A stretch of 58,115 nt of DNA from a virus (IMGVR_UViG_3300025806_000029:1-58115); one strand, 5' to 3'; shown: positions 48,231-56,352, counted from the stretch's first letter. Numbers and translations: made by a program. The notes: generated by a model not told the origin, from the letters alone.

Positions 48231-48421
48231 TAGCAGGACAGGTAGCTGCCGCCACGTTTAGCGGCACCCATGCCGCGGGCCGTGGCTTTTTTCATGGAAG
48301 TCGGGACTTTAACGTCCTGACTTTTACCGTACGGAATACGACCCTGACCTTTAATGTCGGCGTACTCTACGGCTTTCGGGGCCGCCCCCGGCTTGTTCGT
48401 TACAATCTTTACGGCAGCCAT
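48230..48421 (-). CDS. Small basic virion protein
   Basis: 63 aa. KIVTNKPGAAPKAVEYADIK and the end KATARGMGAAKRGGSYLSC match a small peptide coded next to the portal gene in many marine phages. Basic with terminal Cys. Possibly bound to packaged DNA or the portal. Confidence 0.65.
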   Translation of the reverse strand: MAAVKIVTNKPGAAPKAVEYADIKGQGRIPYGKSQDVKVPTSMKKATARGMGAAKRGGSYLSC

Positions 48422-48423
48422 TA

Positions 48424-50877
48424 CTATCTCCTGTTATTACGTTGTTTAACAATTTCACGTTCCATAGCGGAATTTATACGAGCCGCAGTCTGCGACTCTT
48501 GGCTCTGAAGCCTTTGGTTAAACTGCTGGTTCCGCATCTCCATACCCGCCTGATCTAGGTCCAACTTGGCTTTGTCGATAGCCGCGTCGTTCTCTTCAGA
48601 CTGCGCCCGTATTTTAAGCTCCTGTTCTTTAAGCTGAACAAGCGGATCAGGGCCCTGACCCTCGTTAGAGACTTGCTGGCTAAGCTGCTTGAGCGCCTGC
48701 ATACCCTGCGCGATGATCTGAGCAGTTAGCGCCTCGACCTGTAGCATCTGCTCCTCCGACAAAGGCTGCCCCTGCTGGGCATTAACCTGTTGCAGGTATT
48801 GCACCATGGCCTGCTCAGATGCTTCAATCTTCACATGTTCCATGATGTGCTTTTGAAGAGTGACCGCAATAGTAGGGGCGGACGCGATCATGGGCGTCGA
48901 ACCAAATACCATGTGCGCCATGATGTGCGCTTGGTGGTCCTGACCCTCAAAAGCTTTCAGCGGCATCATGTCCAACGAGTTAATGTTTTCCTGCGCCGGG
49001 TCTATCGGCTTCTGCTCGTCTTCGGGAATACGTCGGAGAATCTTGTCCGTGTCCTTGACGCCCAAAGCGTCGTACATGTCCCGAAGAACCTCGTACATGT
49101 TGTGCATCTCGGGAGCGGCTTGAGCAAGCTGAAGCTTAGTCTGAGCCAGCGCGATACGCTGCGCCTGACTAAACACGTTCGGGTCTGAGACCGGAAGAAC
49201 GTCTACGCGCTCGTCAAAGTCCGCAGCCATAATGTTTACGTCTTCGCCCTCCACAGCATAGGGATAGCGCTGCGGTAAGTAATCCGACATGACACGAGCC
49301 AGTATCCTGAACTCCTGCCGCATGGCGTAGTGCAGCCTCTTATGGACTGCCGACATAACGCGAGAGCCTTGCTCCAGAAGCGCGATTGTCGTTCCAACGG
49401 CAGCCTGCTGGTTGCCGTCGCCAACCTTCATGTCTGTGGTGGTGGCGAACCGACGGCCCGCGTCAACGACAAACCCAAGAAGCTGGAACAAAGTTGTGTC
49501 CGGACCCTTAAAGGGTAGCGGCATAAGGCTGTCAGAAAGTCGGCCACCGGGCGCATCAACGTCACGAAACTCACCGGGCTGTAGTGGTTCGTCATCGTCC
49601 CTGATCCTCATACCGCGGGCCTTGAACCCAGCAGGGAGATTAGAGAGAGTGCCCGCATCGATAAGCTGGCGGAGCGCCGCGGTGGCCGTTCTTGACAGGC
49701 CACCTATGGTATGGATTAAACCAAGACCGTAGAAGCCAAATCCGGGAAGAAACTTGTAGTGAACGAAGTATTGTATCTTTTGACGGAGTTCGTCGTCCTC
49801 ACGGTAATTGCGTCGGATGGAGAGAATCTGACCGTTGTCTATGGAAATCGTGACGACATAGGGAACTTTAATTCCCGTGGCATCTCCATCTTCGTCAAGA
49901 TCCTCATAGCCTTCTAAATCAAGGTCAACGTGGCACTCTAACAAAGTGCAGTCGTAATCGTTGTTCGAGGGAGAAACCCCGTCAATGCGGTCTATCTCAT
50001 TCTGTACGCTGTTGTCTTCGGATTGTCCCGGTATCACGGGTATGTCTCGGTAGAACCCCGCGACCTGTAATTTACGAAGGTCGTTGAGCGAAGTCTTCAC
50101 AACCTGACTTATGTTCGGGCAGGTTTGCAGGTCTGAAGTGTCGTACGGAACAACAAGGTTTTCCGCAGGCACAAAACGACTTACCGCACGGCCCTGCATC
50201 TCGTCATAGTACACCTTCTTAAAGGTGGAGCCCGCCAGCGGCAGGTAGAACAGCATCTGATCCAGTTCCGGCGTGTACTCTTCCATCACGTTCGTGATGT
50301 AGTAATTCATAAACTGTTCGACTCGATGCGCCTGACGGGTCGTCTCCCCCGTCTCTCTGCCTATAACCGCGGACCGGACCGGACCGCGAGCCGGGAGAAG
50401 CTCGTTAAAAGCCTGCGCCTGAAACTGTGTAGCCGCCTCCGCCAAAAGCGGGTGCGTAACCCCGGTCGCGCCGCGAAACGGTTGCGTTCTTTCTTCGTAT
50501 GAAAATCCCAGAAGCTCCAAACCGTCAGCATAAGCATCTTCCCACTCCTGCCTGCTCGCTCGATTCCCCTCGTACTCGTCCAGTAACGACCCCGACAACG
50601 AACCTAGCTCCGAGTCGGACATGCCCTCAGCAAGGTTGCCGTAGAAATCGCCCACGTCCATCTCATCGTCTTGCGGGTCAAAATCTACAACAGTGTTTTC
50701 GCCCTCTTCGTAGATTTCAATGTCTTCGGGTATCTCTTCCGAAACCATTTCCATTACGTCGTTGTCCATCGAACCCGGAAGCTCGACTTCAATCTCAGCG
50801 GCGAGATCTTCTTCGTCTAATTGCGACGGGACACTGCTGTCCATAAGACCGGCCACGGGCCGCGGTTCTCTTGCCAT
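48424..50877 (-). CDS. Portal protein
   Basis: 817 aa, near P22 gp1 in size. Acidic N-terminal 90 residues, then the portal core: SRQEWEDAYADGLELLGF, PFRGATGVTHPLLAEAATQF, FMNYYITNVMEEYTPELDQM, FYLPLAGSTFKKVYYDEM, VSRFVPAENLVVPYDT and GFGFYGLGLIHTIGGLSRTA, with MKVGDGNQQAAVGTTIALLEQ wing residues. C-terminal helices (LKIRAQSEENDAAIDKAK, not contiguous) form the barrel. It makes the 12-fold ring for DNA entry and exit. Confidence 0.9.
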   Translation of the reverse strand: MAREPRPVAGLMDSSVPSQLDEEDLAAEIEVELPGSMDNDVMEMVSEEIPEDIEIYEEGENTVVDFDPQDDEMDVGDFYGNLAEGMSDSELGSLSGSLLDEYEGNRASRQEWEDAYADGLELLGFSYEERTQPFRGATGVTHPLLAEAATQFQAQAFNELLPARGPVRSAVIGRETGETTRQAHRVEQFMNYYITNVMEEYTPELDQMLFYLPLAGSTFKKVYYDEMQGRAVSRFVPAENLVVPYDTSDLQTCPNISQVVKTSLNDLRKLQVAGFYRDIPVIPGQSEDNSVQNEIDRIDGVSPSNNDYDCTLLECHVDLDLEGYEDLDEDGDATGIKVPYVVTISIDNGQILSIRRNYREDDELRQKIQYFVHYKFLPGFGFYGLGLIHTIGGLSRTATAALRQLIDAGTLSNLPAGFKARGMRIRDDDEPLQPGEFRDVDAPGGRLSDSLMPLPFKGPDTTLFQLLGFVVDAGRRFATTTDMKVGDGNQQAAVGTTIALLEQGSRVMSAVHKRLHYAMRQEFRILARVMSDYLPQRYPYAVEGEDVNIMAADFDERVDVLPVSDPNVFSQAQRIALAQTKLQLAQAAPEMHNMYEVLRDMYDALGVKDTDKILRRIPEDEQKPIDPAQENINSLDMMPLKAFEGQDHQAHIMAHMVFGSTPMIASAPTIAVTLQKHIMEHVKIEASEQAMVQYLQQVNAQQGQPLSEEQMLQVEALTAQIIAQGMQALKQLSQQVSNEGQGPDPLVQLKEQELKIRAQSEENDAAIDKAKLDLDQAGMEMRNQQFNQRLQSQESQTAARINSAMEREIVKQRNNRR

Positions 50878-50947
50878 GGATCACGTACCTTCTATAATTT
50901 CTTAATATTAGACGTGTTTTAGTAAAATAACACCCTTTTTCACGGCC

Positions 50948-51493
50948 CTACTTTTTCAGGAGCGGGTTGTCAAGCGCCCTTTGCAGTGTTTTCTGCATTC
51001 GGGACTCCAGCACATCCAGCTTCGTGTCGATAGAACTTATCTTACTGTCAAACCTTTCCTGCGCCGAAGATATTATATCACGAATTGTCTTTTCCGACTG
51101 ACGAAGAGCTTTTCGGGTTTCTTGATCCAAAGATCTGGATCGCTTGTCTACATCGGACATGCTCGTGTGCAGGTCAGAAGCCTCGGACCGCGTGTCAACC
51201 TTAATATCTCTCACGATCTCGTGCATCTCGTTCACACGCTCCTTTAATCCGCCCATTTCGTCCCGGAAAAGCGTAATCTCGTCATTGATCTTTGTCTCAA
51301 TGACCAGCAGTCGCCTGTCAAAACCCGTCATGTCCGGAGATTTGTACTTTTGTATCTGAGACTTCATGTTCTCGTAGTCTTTGTAGACTTCAAAAGCACC
51401 GTACAGTCCGCCGATTAGCGTCGAAAAGCCAAGAGCCGCAGCTACCATGCGTCCGCCGCGGAACTTCAGCCCTGCAAATTCTATTTCTGCCAT
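50948..51493 (-). CDS. Membrane-anchored coiled-coil protein
   Basis: 181 aa. One transmembrane helix near 18-35 (AAALGFSTLIGGLYGAF), then a continuous coiled coil (RDEMGGLKERVNEMHEIV, QETRKALRQSEKTIRD, DVLESRMQKTLQRA). The topology (short cytoplasmic end, long outer coil) resembles an inner-membrane spanin. It lies between two exported proteins and the portal. The spanin role is inferred. Confidence 0.6.
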   Translation of the reverse strand: MAEIEFAGLKFRGGRMVAAALGFSTLIGGLYGAFEVYKDYENMKSQIQKYKSPDMTGFDRRLLVIETKINDEITLFRDEMGGLKERVNEMHEIVRDIKVDTRSEASDLHTSMSDVDKRSRSLDQETRKALRQSEKTIRDIISSAQERFDSKISSIDTKLDVLESRMQKTLQRALDNPLLKK

Positions 51494-52782
51494 TACTTAC
51501 TCCATTGAAGCTGAACAAAAGCCTCGTGGGCTCCGTTTGCATTGCCAAAAACAACATAGTCTTGGACCGGGTTGGACATCGGGGGCCCGTCCGGAACCGC
51601 CGCACCTGTAAAAAACCCTTGAACGTCCGGAATCTCTGTTCCGGTCACAAGCTTCGGTGAAATCATCCCCATCGCGACGATGGTCGTTGTCTGCGACGCG
51701 GCAGAATACCTCTGAGACGGAGCTATCTTGGCTACCGTCTTCTCGGCGGCCTCTTTGCGCTTCTCTTGCTGCCTCTCCGGCGCGGGCTGTTCCTGTTCCT
51801 GCGGCTCTGGTTCGGCTTCCGGCTCGGGCTGGGCCTCGGGCTCCTGCTCCTGCGGCTCGGGCTCGACTGCTTCGGGTTGTTCTTGCGGCTGTTCTTCCTG
51901 TTCTTCCGGCTCTGGCTCCTGCGGTTCTGGCTCGGCTTCCGGCTCTGGCTCCATCTCAGCCTCTATCCGCGCCTCTGCCATCTGTTCCTCCTGCCGTTCC
52001 GGCTCTGGTGCAGAATCGACCGGCGCAATTTCGACGGGTTCGATGGCTTCCACCACAGGCTCGGCGGCAGGAGGTCCGAGGTCCGCGACAACCGGGGCGG
52101 GTGCCGCGTTTACTTCGACCTGCGGAATGCTGCCTACGATTTCCGGCGGAGGTTCCGCGGCCAACGTATCGTTGAACGCTATCTGATCCAGTATCTGCTG
52201 CTCGACCACCGCCTGAAACAGGAGGCTCACGCTCGGATCAGAAAACTTGGGACCGAACGCGCCGCTGTGAAAGCCAGCGTCGATTCCAAAAAGTTCCAAC
52301 TGACCGGTCAGTGACGTGTAGTCATTCTCCAGTATCTGGTCAGAAAACGTAAACTCCCGCGTTCCGCTAAAGTCCAGTTCGACCTGATGCTCAAACTTCT
52401 CAACAACGCTTGCCGCCTCCAGAAAAACCAGCGTGGCACGAAAGATGTCGCGGCAGTCGCTGCCCTGAGTAAGGCTGGTGCAAGTAGACAGTACCGCGTT
52501 TGACGGGTGAGATGTCACGTCAATCGACGTGTTCGCCGTAAACCCCGCCTGTATCTCTGCTTCGGTCAGCGGCACATCAAAGTTACTCGTATACGTAGTC
52601 CCACCGTTCGACGCATTGCCGGTGCAAAACTCGCCAGCGCTACACCCCCGTTGACTAGAGGTAGCCGTCCCGCCCGTCACCGTAAACTCGGACATCGCCG
52701 GAGCCAAGTTGTCCGTCGTTTCCTGACAAAAAGCTGGAGAAGACAACGCACCAAGGGCAAGAAGGGTTGCAAGCCAGCGCAT
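51493..52782 (-). CDS. Exported protein with Pro/Glu/Gln-rich periplasmic linker
   Basis: 429 aa. Signal peptide MRWLATLLALGALSSPAFC ends in a Cys (AFCQ), a possible lipobox (SPAFC is atypical). Residues 20-220 form a folded domain with Cys pairs (GCSAGEFC, STCTSLTQGSDC); 220-350 is a Pro/Glu/Gln repeat region (EPEPEAEPEPQEPEPEEQ) like the TonB periplasm-spanning linker; the end is a compact domain (VQDYVVFGNANGAHEAFV). It might bridge membranes at lysis or sit in the virion. Exported phage proteins of this size next to terminase are unusual. Confidence 0.6.
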   Translation of the reverse strand: MRWLATLLALGALSSPAFCQETTDNLAPAMSEFTVTGGTATSSQRGCSAGEFCTGNASNGGTTYTSNFDVPLTEAEIQAGFTANTSIDVTSHPSNAVLSTCTSLTQGSDCRDIFRATLVFLEAASVVEKFEHQVELDFSGTREFTFSDQILENDYTSLTGQLELFGIDAGFHSGAFGPKFSDPSVSLLFQAVVEQQILDQIAFNDTLAAEPPPEIVGSIPQVEVNAAPAPVVADLGPPAAEPVVEAIEPVEIAPVDSAPEPERQEEQMAEARIEAEMEPEPEAEPEPQEPEPEEQEEQPQEQPEAVEPEPQEQEPEAQPEPEAEPEPQEQEQPAPERQQEKRKEAAEKTVAKIAPSQRYSAASQTTTIVAMGMISPKLVTGTEIPDVQGFFTGAAVPDGPPMSNPVQDYVVFGNANGAHEAFVQLQWSK

Positions 52783-53318
52783 CAGTCCGCGTATTCTATA
52801 AAGTCGTCGTTCTCTTCGACAACGGGTGCGGTCTTCTTAACCGACAGGGCCGCAGCCTGCTTTGCCGCGACACGGATCAGGGAGCCCTCCGGGGACTGGT
52901 CAGGGTTCGCGAGCCACGATTCCTTGGCCGCGTCGCCGATCTTGCCCATATACGGACACGGAGTCCCGGCCATCCACAAACCGTCAAACACCCGCACCTC
53001 CTGACACAAAATAGAGATGCCCGCCACCTTCAGCCCCATGCCAAAAACGCTACGCGCAAGCTTGATGCGCTCGCAGTTCAGGTCGCGGACCGTGGTGCCT
53101 CCTGAAAGCCCCAAAAAACCCGTCTGAACGGCAGCGCTCTGTCCCGTCTGGCACACGTCCGAATTGTTCACAACAATAGAAGGGCTCGACGCAGTCGGCG
53201 GCGTCTTGTCAATAACGGTGGAGCTACTGACCGTGGCACTCGTTACAGTGTCCGCGGCCCACGAAGCAGGAGAAAAAACAACCAGCAGCGCAGTCAGAAT
53301 AAGTCCGCGCCTAAACAT
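52782..53318 (-). CDS. Exported Cys-containing protein
   Basis: 178 aa. Signal peptide: basic start, LILTALLVVFSPASW core, cleavage near AWA-AD. The mature part has Cys in SDVCQTG, RDLNCERI, SILCQEV and GTPCPY, compatible with disulphides in the periplasm. Directly between two other non-core proteins behind the terminase. Overlaps its downstream neighbour by one base. Probable partner of the 429-aa exported protein. Confidence 0.6.
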   Translation of the reverse strand: MFRRGLILTALLVVFSPASWAADTVTSATVSSSTVIDKTPPTASSPSIVVNNSDVCQTGQSAAVQTGFLGLSGGTTVRDLNCERIKLARSVFGMGLKVAGISILCQEVRVFDGLWMAGTPCPYMGKIGDAAKESWLANPDQSPEGSLIRVAAKQAAALSVKKTAPVVEENDDFIEYAD

Positions 53319-54053
53319 TTAACCCTGCGACATTACGGACTGCATAAATACGCCAAGTCCGTTTGACGGAGAGGAAATCTCGTTCGCAGGTCCGCGGGCC
53401 ATGATCCGGTTTACCTGCTCTACGACCTTCGGGTCAGCACTCTGCATCAGCGACGCAAAGTCGCCGGGTACGCCCGCCTGCTTCAAGAGCCGTGATCCGA
53501 GGGCCGCGGACCGCGGGTCTACGTACGGGACGACTTTGCTGATTGTTACGCTTTTCTCTATGCCCATAGGCTGTTCAACCTCTCCGCCGTCTTCAAAAGG
53601 AATGGTGTAGCTTACGCGTCCGCCGTACTCGTCAGGCATATCAGAGCCTTCAGGCATGTCACGGTAATACCCCTCGAACCGAGGGCCGTCTTTCATCTGG
53701 TAGTAGCCGCTGTACTCCGGCGACTGAATGCCGCGAGCGGAATAAGTTTCACGGTCCGGGGCTCCATAGCGCTGAAGCTCTTCCGGGAAATCAACGCTGC
53801 CGCGGTAATAGCTGCCTGAAGCCGCGCCACCAAAAGTATCGCCTCCGGGAGACGTTACATCGACGCCAATCTTCCCGTAGTAGTTTTGATTGCTGATGTC
53901 CAAAAGAACGTCGCCTTCAGGCAAATCGACGGATGGGGTGCGACCCGTTTGTCGGCCTTCCACAAAAACGCGCGGGCGGACGCCGTACCCGGCAATTCCA
54001 AAGCTGTATCCCTCCGGGGCCCCTGCGCCTAAATCAACTTTCGAATCCGCCAT
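53319..54053 (-). CDS. Hypothetical protein behind terminase
   Basis: 244 aa. Gly/Tyr-rich beta protein with repeated short strands (FGIAGYGVRPRVFVEGR, GSYYRGSVDFPEELQRYG) and GYYQMKDGPRFEGYYRDMPEG, then a helical C-terminus with a conserved-looking end (GPANEISSPSNGLGVFMQS). May bind carbohydrate or form a virion lattice. No family recognised. Eleven bases from the terminase stop. Confidence 0.6.
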   Translation of the reverse strand: MADSKVDLGAGAPEGYSFGIAGYGVRPRVFVEGRQTGRTPSVDLPEGDVLLDISNQNYYGKIGVDVTSPGGDTFGGAASGSYYRGSVDFPEELQRYGAPDRETYSARGIQSPEYSGYYQMKDGPRFEGYYRDMPEGSDMPDEYGGRVSYTIPFEDGGEVEQPMGIEKSVTISKVVPYVDPRSAALGSRLLKQAGVPGDFASLMQSADPKVVEQVNRIMARGPANEISSPSNGLGVFMQSVMSQG

Positions 54054-54064
54054 GCCGTCCTGTC

Positions 54065-55525
54065 TCAGTAATACGCGTGGACACGTTGACTGGTTTCAGT
54101 GTCTTCCCAGTCGTCCGACGGCAACTGAATAAAGTTGCCCTGACGGTAACGCATCAACGCCTGTGTCATGCTATCTACCAAGTCATCATATTCCCCGTTA
54201 GGAAAAGCTGCAACTTCTTCTATCATCTCGTCCGCGAACACCTCGTCGGGGGCCCAGACCATTCCAGCCTCGAAAAGCGGCGACACAGAATGCACCCGCG
54301 TGACTTTGTCCGCCCCCTTCGACGGCGTGTAGTTCACAACAGGAATGCCAATCTGTCGTAATTCCTGCGTCAACGGCATACCGCTCGCCTTCGCCTCGAC
54401 AATTACCGTATCCGGCTCCCAGTAGCCGTACTGGTCGTACGCCTGCTCCTTCAGTTCAGGAAAATCCCACCGGCCCTTCTTACTGTCCAGCAGGATAAGG
54501 TTCGGGGGGCCCCCTTCCTGCGGATAAAACACACCCCACGTCGTTATCGCGCTAAAGTCCGCAGTCTCCCGCTTACTGAACGCCGTGTCATAACTCTGGA
54601 TGACGTACTGCAACTGCGGGACAACTTCTTTCTCCCACTTCTTCCACCACTCACGCGGGATAATCGCGTTCTCTTCGCCCGTCGGGTTCTGCTGATACTG
54701 AGCGTTCCACTTGGACGGTGGAATAGAAGCCTTGACCGCGGTCAGATCCTCAAGAGACCAGTATTGAGGCCAGCACGGCTCGTCATTATCAAATATCGCA
54801 GGTAGCTCCACAACTTCCCACTGATCTGCTAGCGGATCTTTAGCCATAGAACGAAGTAACTGACCCGTCATATCCTTCTCAGACCACCGGGTCTGAACCA
54901 AAACTATCGACCCACCCGGCTGGAGCCTCTGTCGGGGGCCCCCGGTGTACCATTCCCACGCATCGTCAAAACCACTGTTCGACATCGCCGTCTGTTCCGA
55001 GTGCGGGTCATCAATGACCACCAAATCACCACCGCGACCCGCCAAGTTCGAGCCAACGCCCACGGCGTAGTACATACCGCCCTTGTTCGTGTCCCAGCGA
55101 CCCGACGCTTTACTGTCAACAGCAAGCGCAACCTCGGGAAACACCTCCTTGTATTCGTCCGTCTCAATGAGGTTCTTGACCTTTCGACCGAAGTTCACCG
55201 CAAGCTCGGTCGTATGCGTCGCTTGAATGATCTTCATCCGCGGATCACGGCCCATCATCCACGCAGGGAACAAATAACTCGCGAACTCCGACTTCGTATG
55301 ACGAGGGGCCATGTTAATTATTAAGCGCTTTAACTCGCCCGTCGCCACACGTTCAAACTTATCTGCAATAATCTTGTGATGCCGACCCGCAATGAAGTCG
55401 GGCCACATCGCACGGACAAAAGTTAAAAAATCGTTTTGGCATTTTTCGTTTTTCTCAAGCTGCGCTAACCGCAGTTCAAGTTTCAGTCGTTTTGATTCTG
55501 CTTCGGGCGTCATTGCGTTAGACAT
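54065..55525 (-). CDS. terL: Terminase large subunit
   Basis: 486 aa. ATPase: Walker A-type APRHTKS at 73-79, Walker B LVVIDD at 168-173, ATP-coupling TRWSEKD. Nuclease: SYDTAFSKRETADFSA (first Asp), TVIVEAKASG (second acidic) and YDDLVDSMTQAL (third). All motor and RNase H-like nuclease residues are visible. Packs DNA into the prohead with the portal. The start ATG lies just past a GGGGCCCC palindrome and a parS site. The C-terminus is complete. Confidence 0.95.
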   Translation of the reverse strand: MSNAMTPEAESKRLKLELRLAQLEKNEKCQNDFLTFVRAMWPDFIAGRHHKIIADKFERVATGELKRLIINMAPRHTKSEFASYLFPAWMMGRDPRMKIIQATHTTELAVNFGRKVKNLIETDEYKEVFPEVALAVDSKASGRWDTNKGGMYYAVGVGSNLAGRGGDLVVIDDPHSEQTAMSNSGFDDAWEWYTGGPRQRLQPGGSIVLVQTRWSEKDMTGQLLRSMAKDPLADQWEVVELPAIFDNDEPCWPQYWSLEDLTAVKASIPPSKWNAQYQQNPTGEENAIIPREWWKKWEKEVVPQLQYVIQSYDTAFSKRETADFSAITTWGVFYPQEGGPPNLILLDSKKGRWDFPELKEQAYDQYGYWEPDTVIVEAKASGMPLTQELRQIGIPVVNYTPSKGADKVTRVHSVSPLFEAGMVWAPDEVFADEMIEEVAAFPNGEYDDLVDSMTQALMRYRQGNFIQLPSDDWEDTETSQRVHAYY

Positions 55526-55529
55526 CCTA

Positions 55530-55541
55530 TAGGGGCCCCTA
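55530..55541. promoter_or_regulatory. TAGGGGCCCCTA palindrome
   Basis: A perfect 12-bp palindrome between parS and the terminase start. Could be an operator for terL or part of a partition/packaging site. Confidence 0.45.
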
Positions 55542-55544
55542 GAA

Positions 55545-55562
55545 ATGTTTCACGTGAAACAT
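55545..55562. promoter_or_regulatory. Canonical parS-like palindrome ATGTTTCACGTGAAACAT
   Basis: 18-bp perfect palindrome whose inner 16 bases (55546-55561) equal the bacterial chromosomal parS consensus TGTTTCACGTGAAACA, bound by ParB. No parA or parB gene is visible in the window. A TATGGGA element overlaps its right edge (55561-55568). Confidence 0.85.
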
Positions 55563-55589
55563 ATGGGACGGTTCTTATCTTATCAAGTC

Positions 55590-55618
55590 ATATCAAAATA
55601 TCACGTATTCTATGTCAA
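55590..55618 (-). promoter_or_regulatory. Promoter upstream of large terminase
   Basis: Leftward consensus TTGACA (55613-55618), 17 bases, TGATAT (55590-55595, weak -10). The transcript would run through parS before terL, so ParB binding could repress the late operon. Confidence 0.5.
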
Positions 55619-56017
55619 AAACATGGTCTTACACCCGTGTCCCCCGGTCGCGCCGGTCGCGGGCGGCGGCGGGCCGGGCCGGGTGCCGTGATCCATGGAA
55701 ATTGACCCGATATCCCGGGGCCCCGGGGCGCTTTTTGCGGCGCTCTATCTCGCACCTGCGAACGGCCCGGACCCCGCGGAAATATGGGATTTATCGGTTC
55801 CCAGGATACCGCGCCGCACAACGGCCCGCGTTCGGCGGTGCAATATGCGTGAAATCCCGTCCGGGCTGGGCGGCGCGGCGGGCGTCACCAGTGAGCGGCG
55901 GATTCGGGGCGGGGTCCGGGGTCCGGGGCGGACAGATCGCGGCCCGCGGGCCGCGGTAGACGGTGCGCGGTACGTTTCAGGCAGGGCGCGGGCGGCGGGC
56001 CGGGGCAAGGTTAACGC
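55619..56017. other. Gene-free, GC-rich segment with large palindromes
   Basis: About 400 bases with no credible gene; open frames on both strands are the kind made by high GC. It contains CCCGGGGCCCCGGG (55714-55727) and GCGGCCCGCGGGCCGC (55939-55954), both perfect palindromes, a GGGGTCC tandem near 55911, and TATGGGATTTATC near 55784. Much more GC-rich than the coding DNA around it. Candidate packaging (pac/cos), origin or partition region. Confidence 0.65.
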
Positions 56018-56048
56018 ACAAAAAAAACCCCGGGGCGGAACCCCGGGG
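56018..56048 (-). terminator. Rho-independent terminator
   Basis: CCCCGGGG (56028-56035) and CCCCGGGG (56041-56048) pair around CGGAA and are followed leftward by a T run of about nine. It ends the small operon whose last gene stops at 56072 and shields the GC-rich segment. Confidence 0.85.
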
Positions 56049-56071
56049 CGTCGTGTGCGGATCGGATCTGA

Positions 56072-56263
56072 TCAGCTATGCGTGTACCCGTCGGACTCGA
56101 TACCCAGCCATATCCCGCACCACTGAACCATGATGCAATCGTCACACGGCAGGCGCTGGGCGGTGCGCCGCCATGCCAGATAGGACGGCTTAGGGTATTT
56201 GTACCAATCCCGATGGTAGACGCTGAGCAGGGCGACGCGCTGGGCTCTCGTGAGCGGGCGCAC
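56072..56263 (-). CDS. Small conserved-looking phage protein
   Basis: 63 aa from a GTG at 56263 with GGGAGAG upstream, overlapping the previous stop as TAGTG. RPLTRAQRVALLSVYHRDW, then YLAWRRTAQRL, CDDCIMVQWCGIWLGIESDG and YTHS: this short pattern with the final DGYTHS occurs in phages of alphaproteobacteria. A CxxC plus WC may bind metal. Function unknown. Confidence 0.65.
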   Translation of the reverse strand: MRPLTRAQRVALLSVYHRDWYKYPKPSYLAWRRTAQRLPCDDCIMVQWCGIWLGIESDGYTHS

Positions 56264-56352
56264 TAGCAATCTCTCCCGAGCTCTGCCGCGACCCAAGCGA
56301 TGACAAGCGCGCCGCCGCCCGACAACGCCAGTATCACCCATTCGCCGAACAT
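56263..56352 (-). CDS. 29-aa membrane micropeptide
   Basis: Reads MFGEWVILALSGGGALVIAW, then VAAELGRDC. One membrane helix. ATG at 56352 overlaps the upstream TGA (TGATG) and its stop overlaps the next GTG (TAGTG), so it is locked between two genes. Holin-like or regulatory micropeptide. Confidence 0.5.
   Translation of the reverse strand: MFGEWVILALSGGGALVIAWVAAELGRDC

Noticed and set aside
51657-52314. Several long plus-strand frames opposite the exported 429-aa gene
   Set aside because: They arise from the Pro/Glu/Gln repeat codons read in reverse (Ser/Gly/Cys or Leu/Arg runs); no ribosome sites.
55612-55959. Open frames on both strands in the GC-rich island
   Set aside because: High GC removes stop codons; frames overlap each other on both strands, lack ribosome sites and have Arg/Pro/Gly-rich composition unlike the neighbouring genes.
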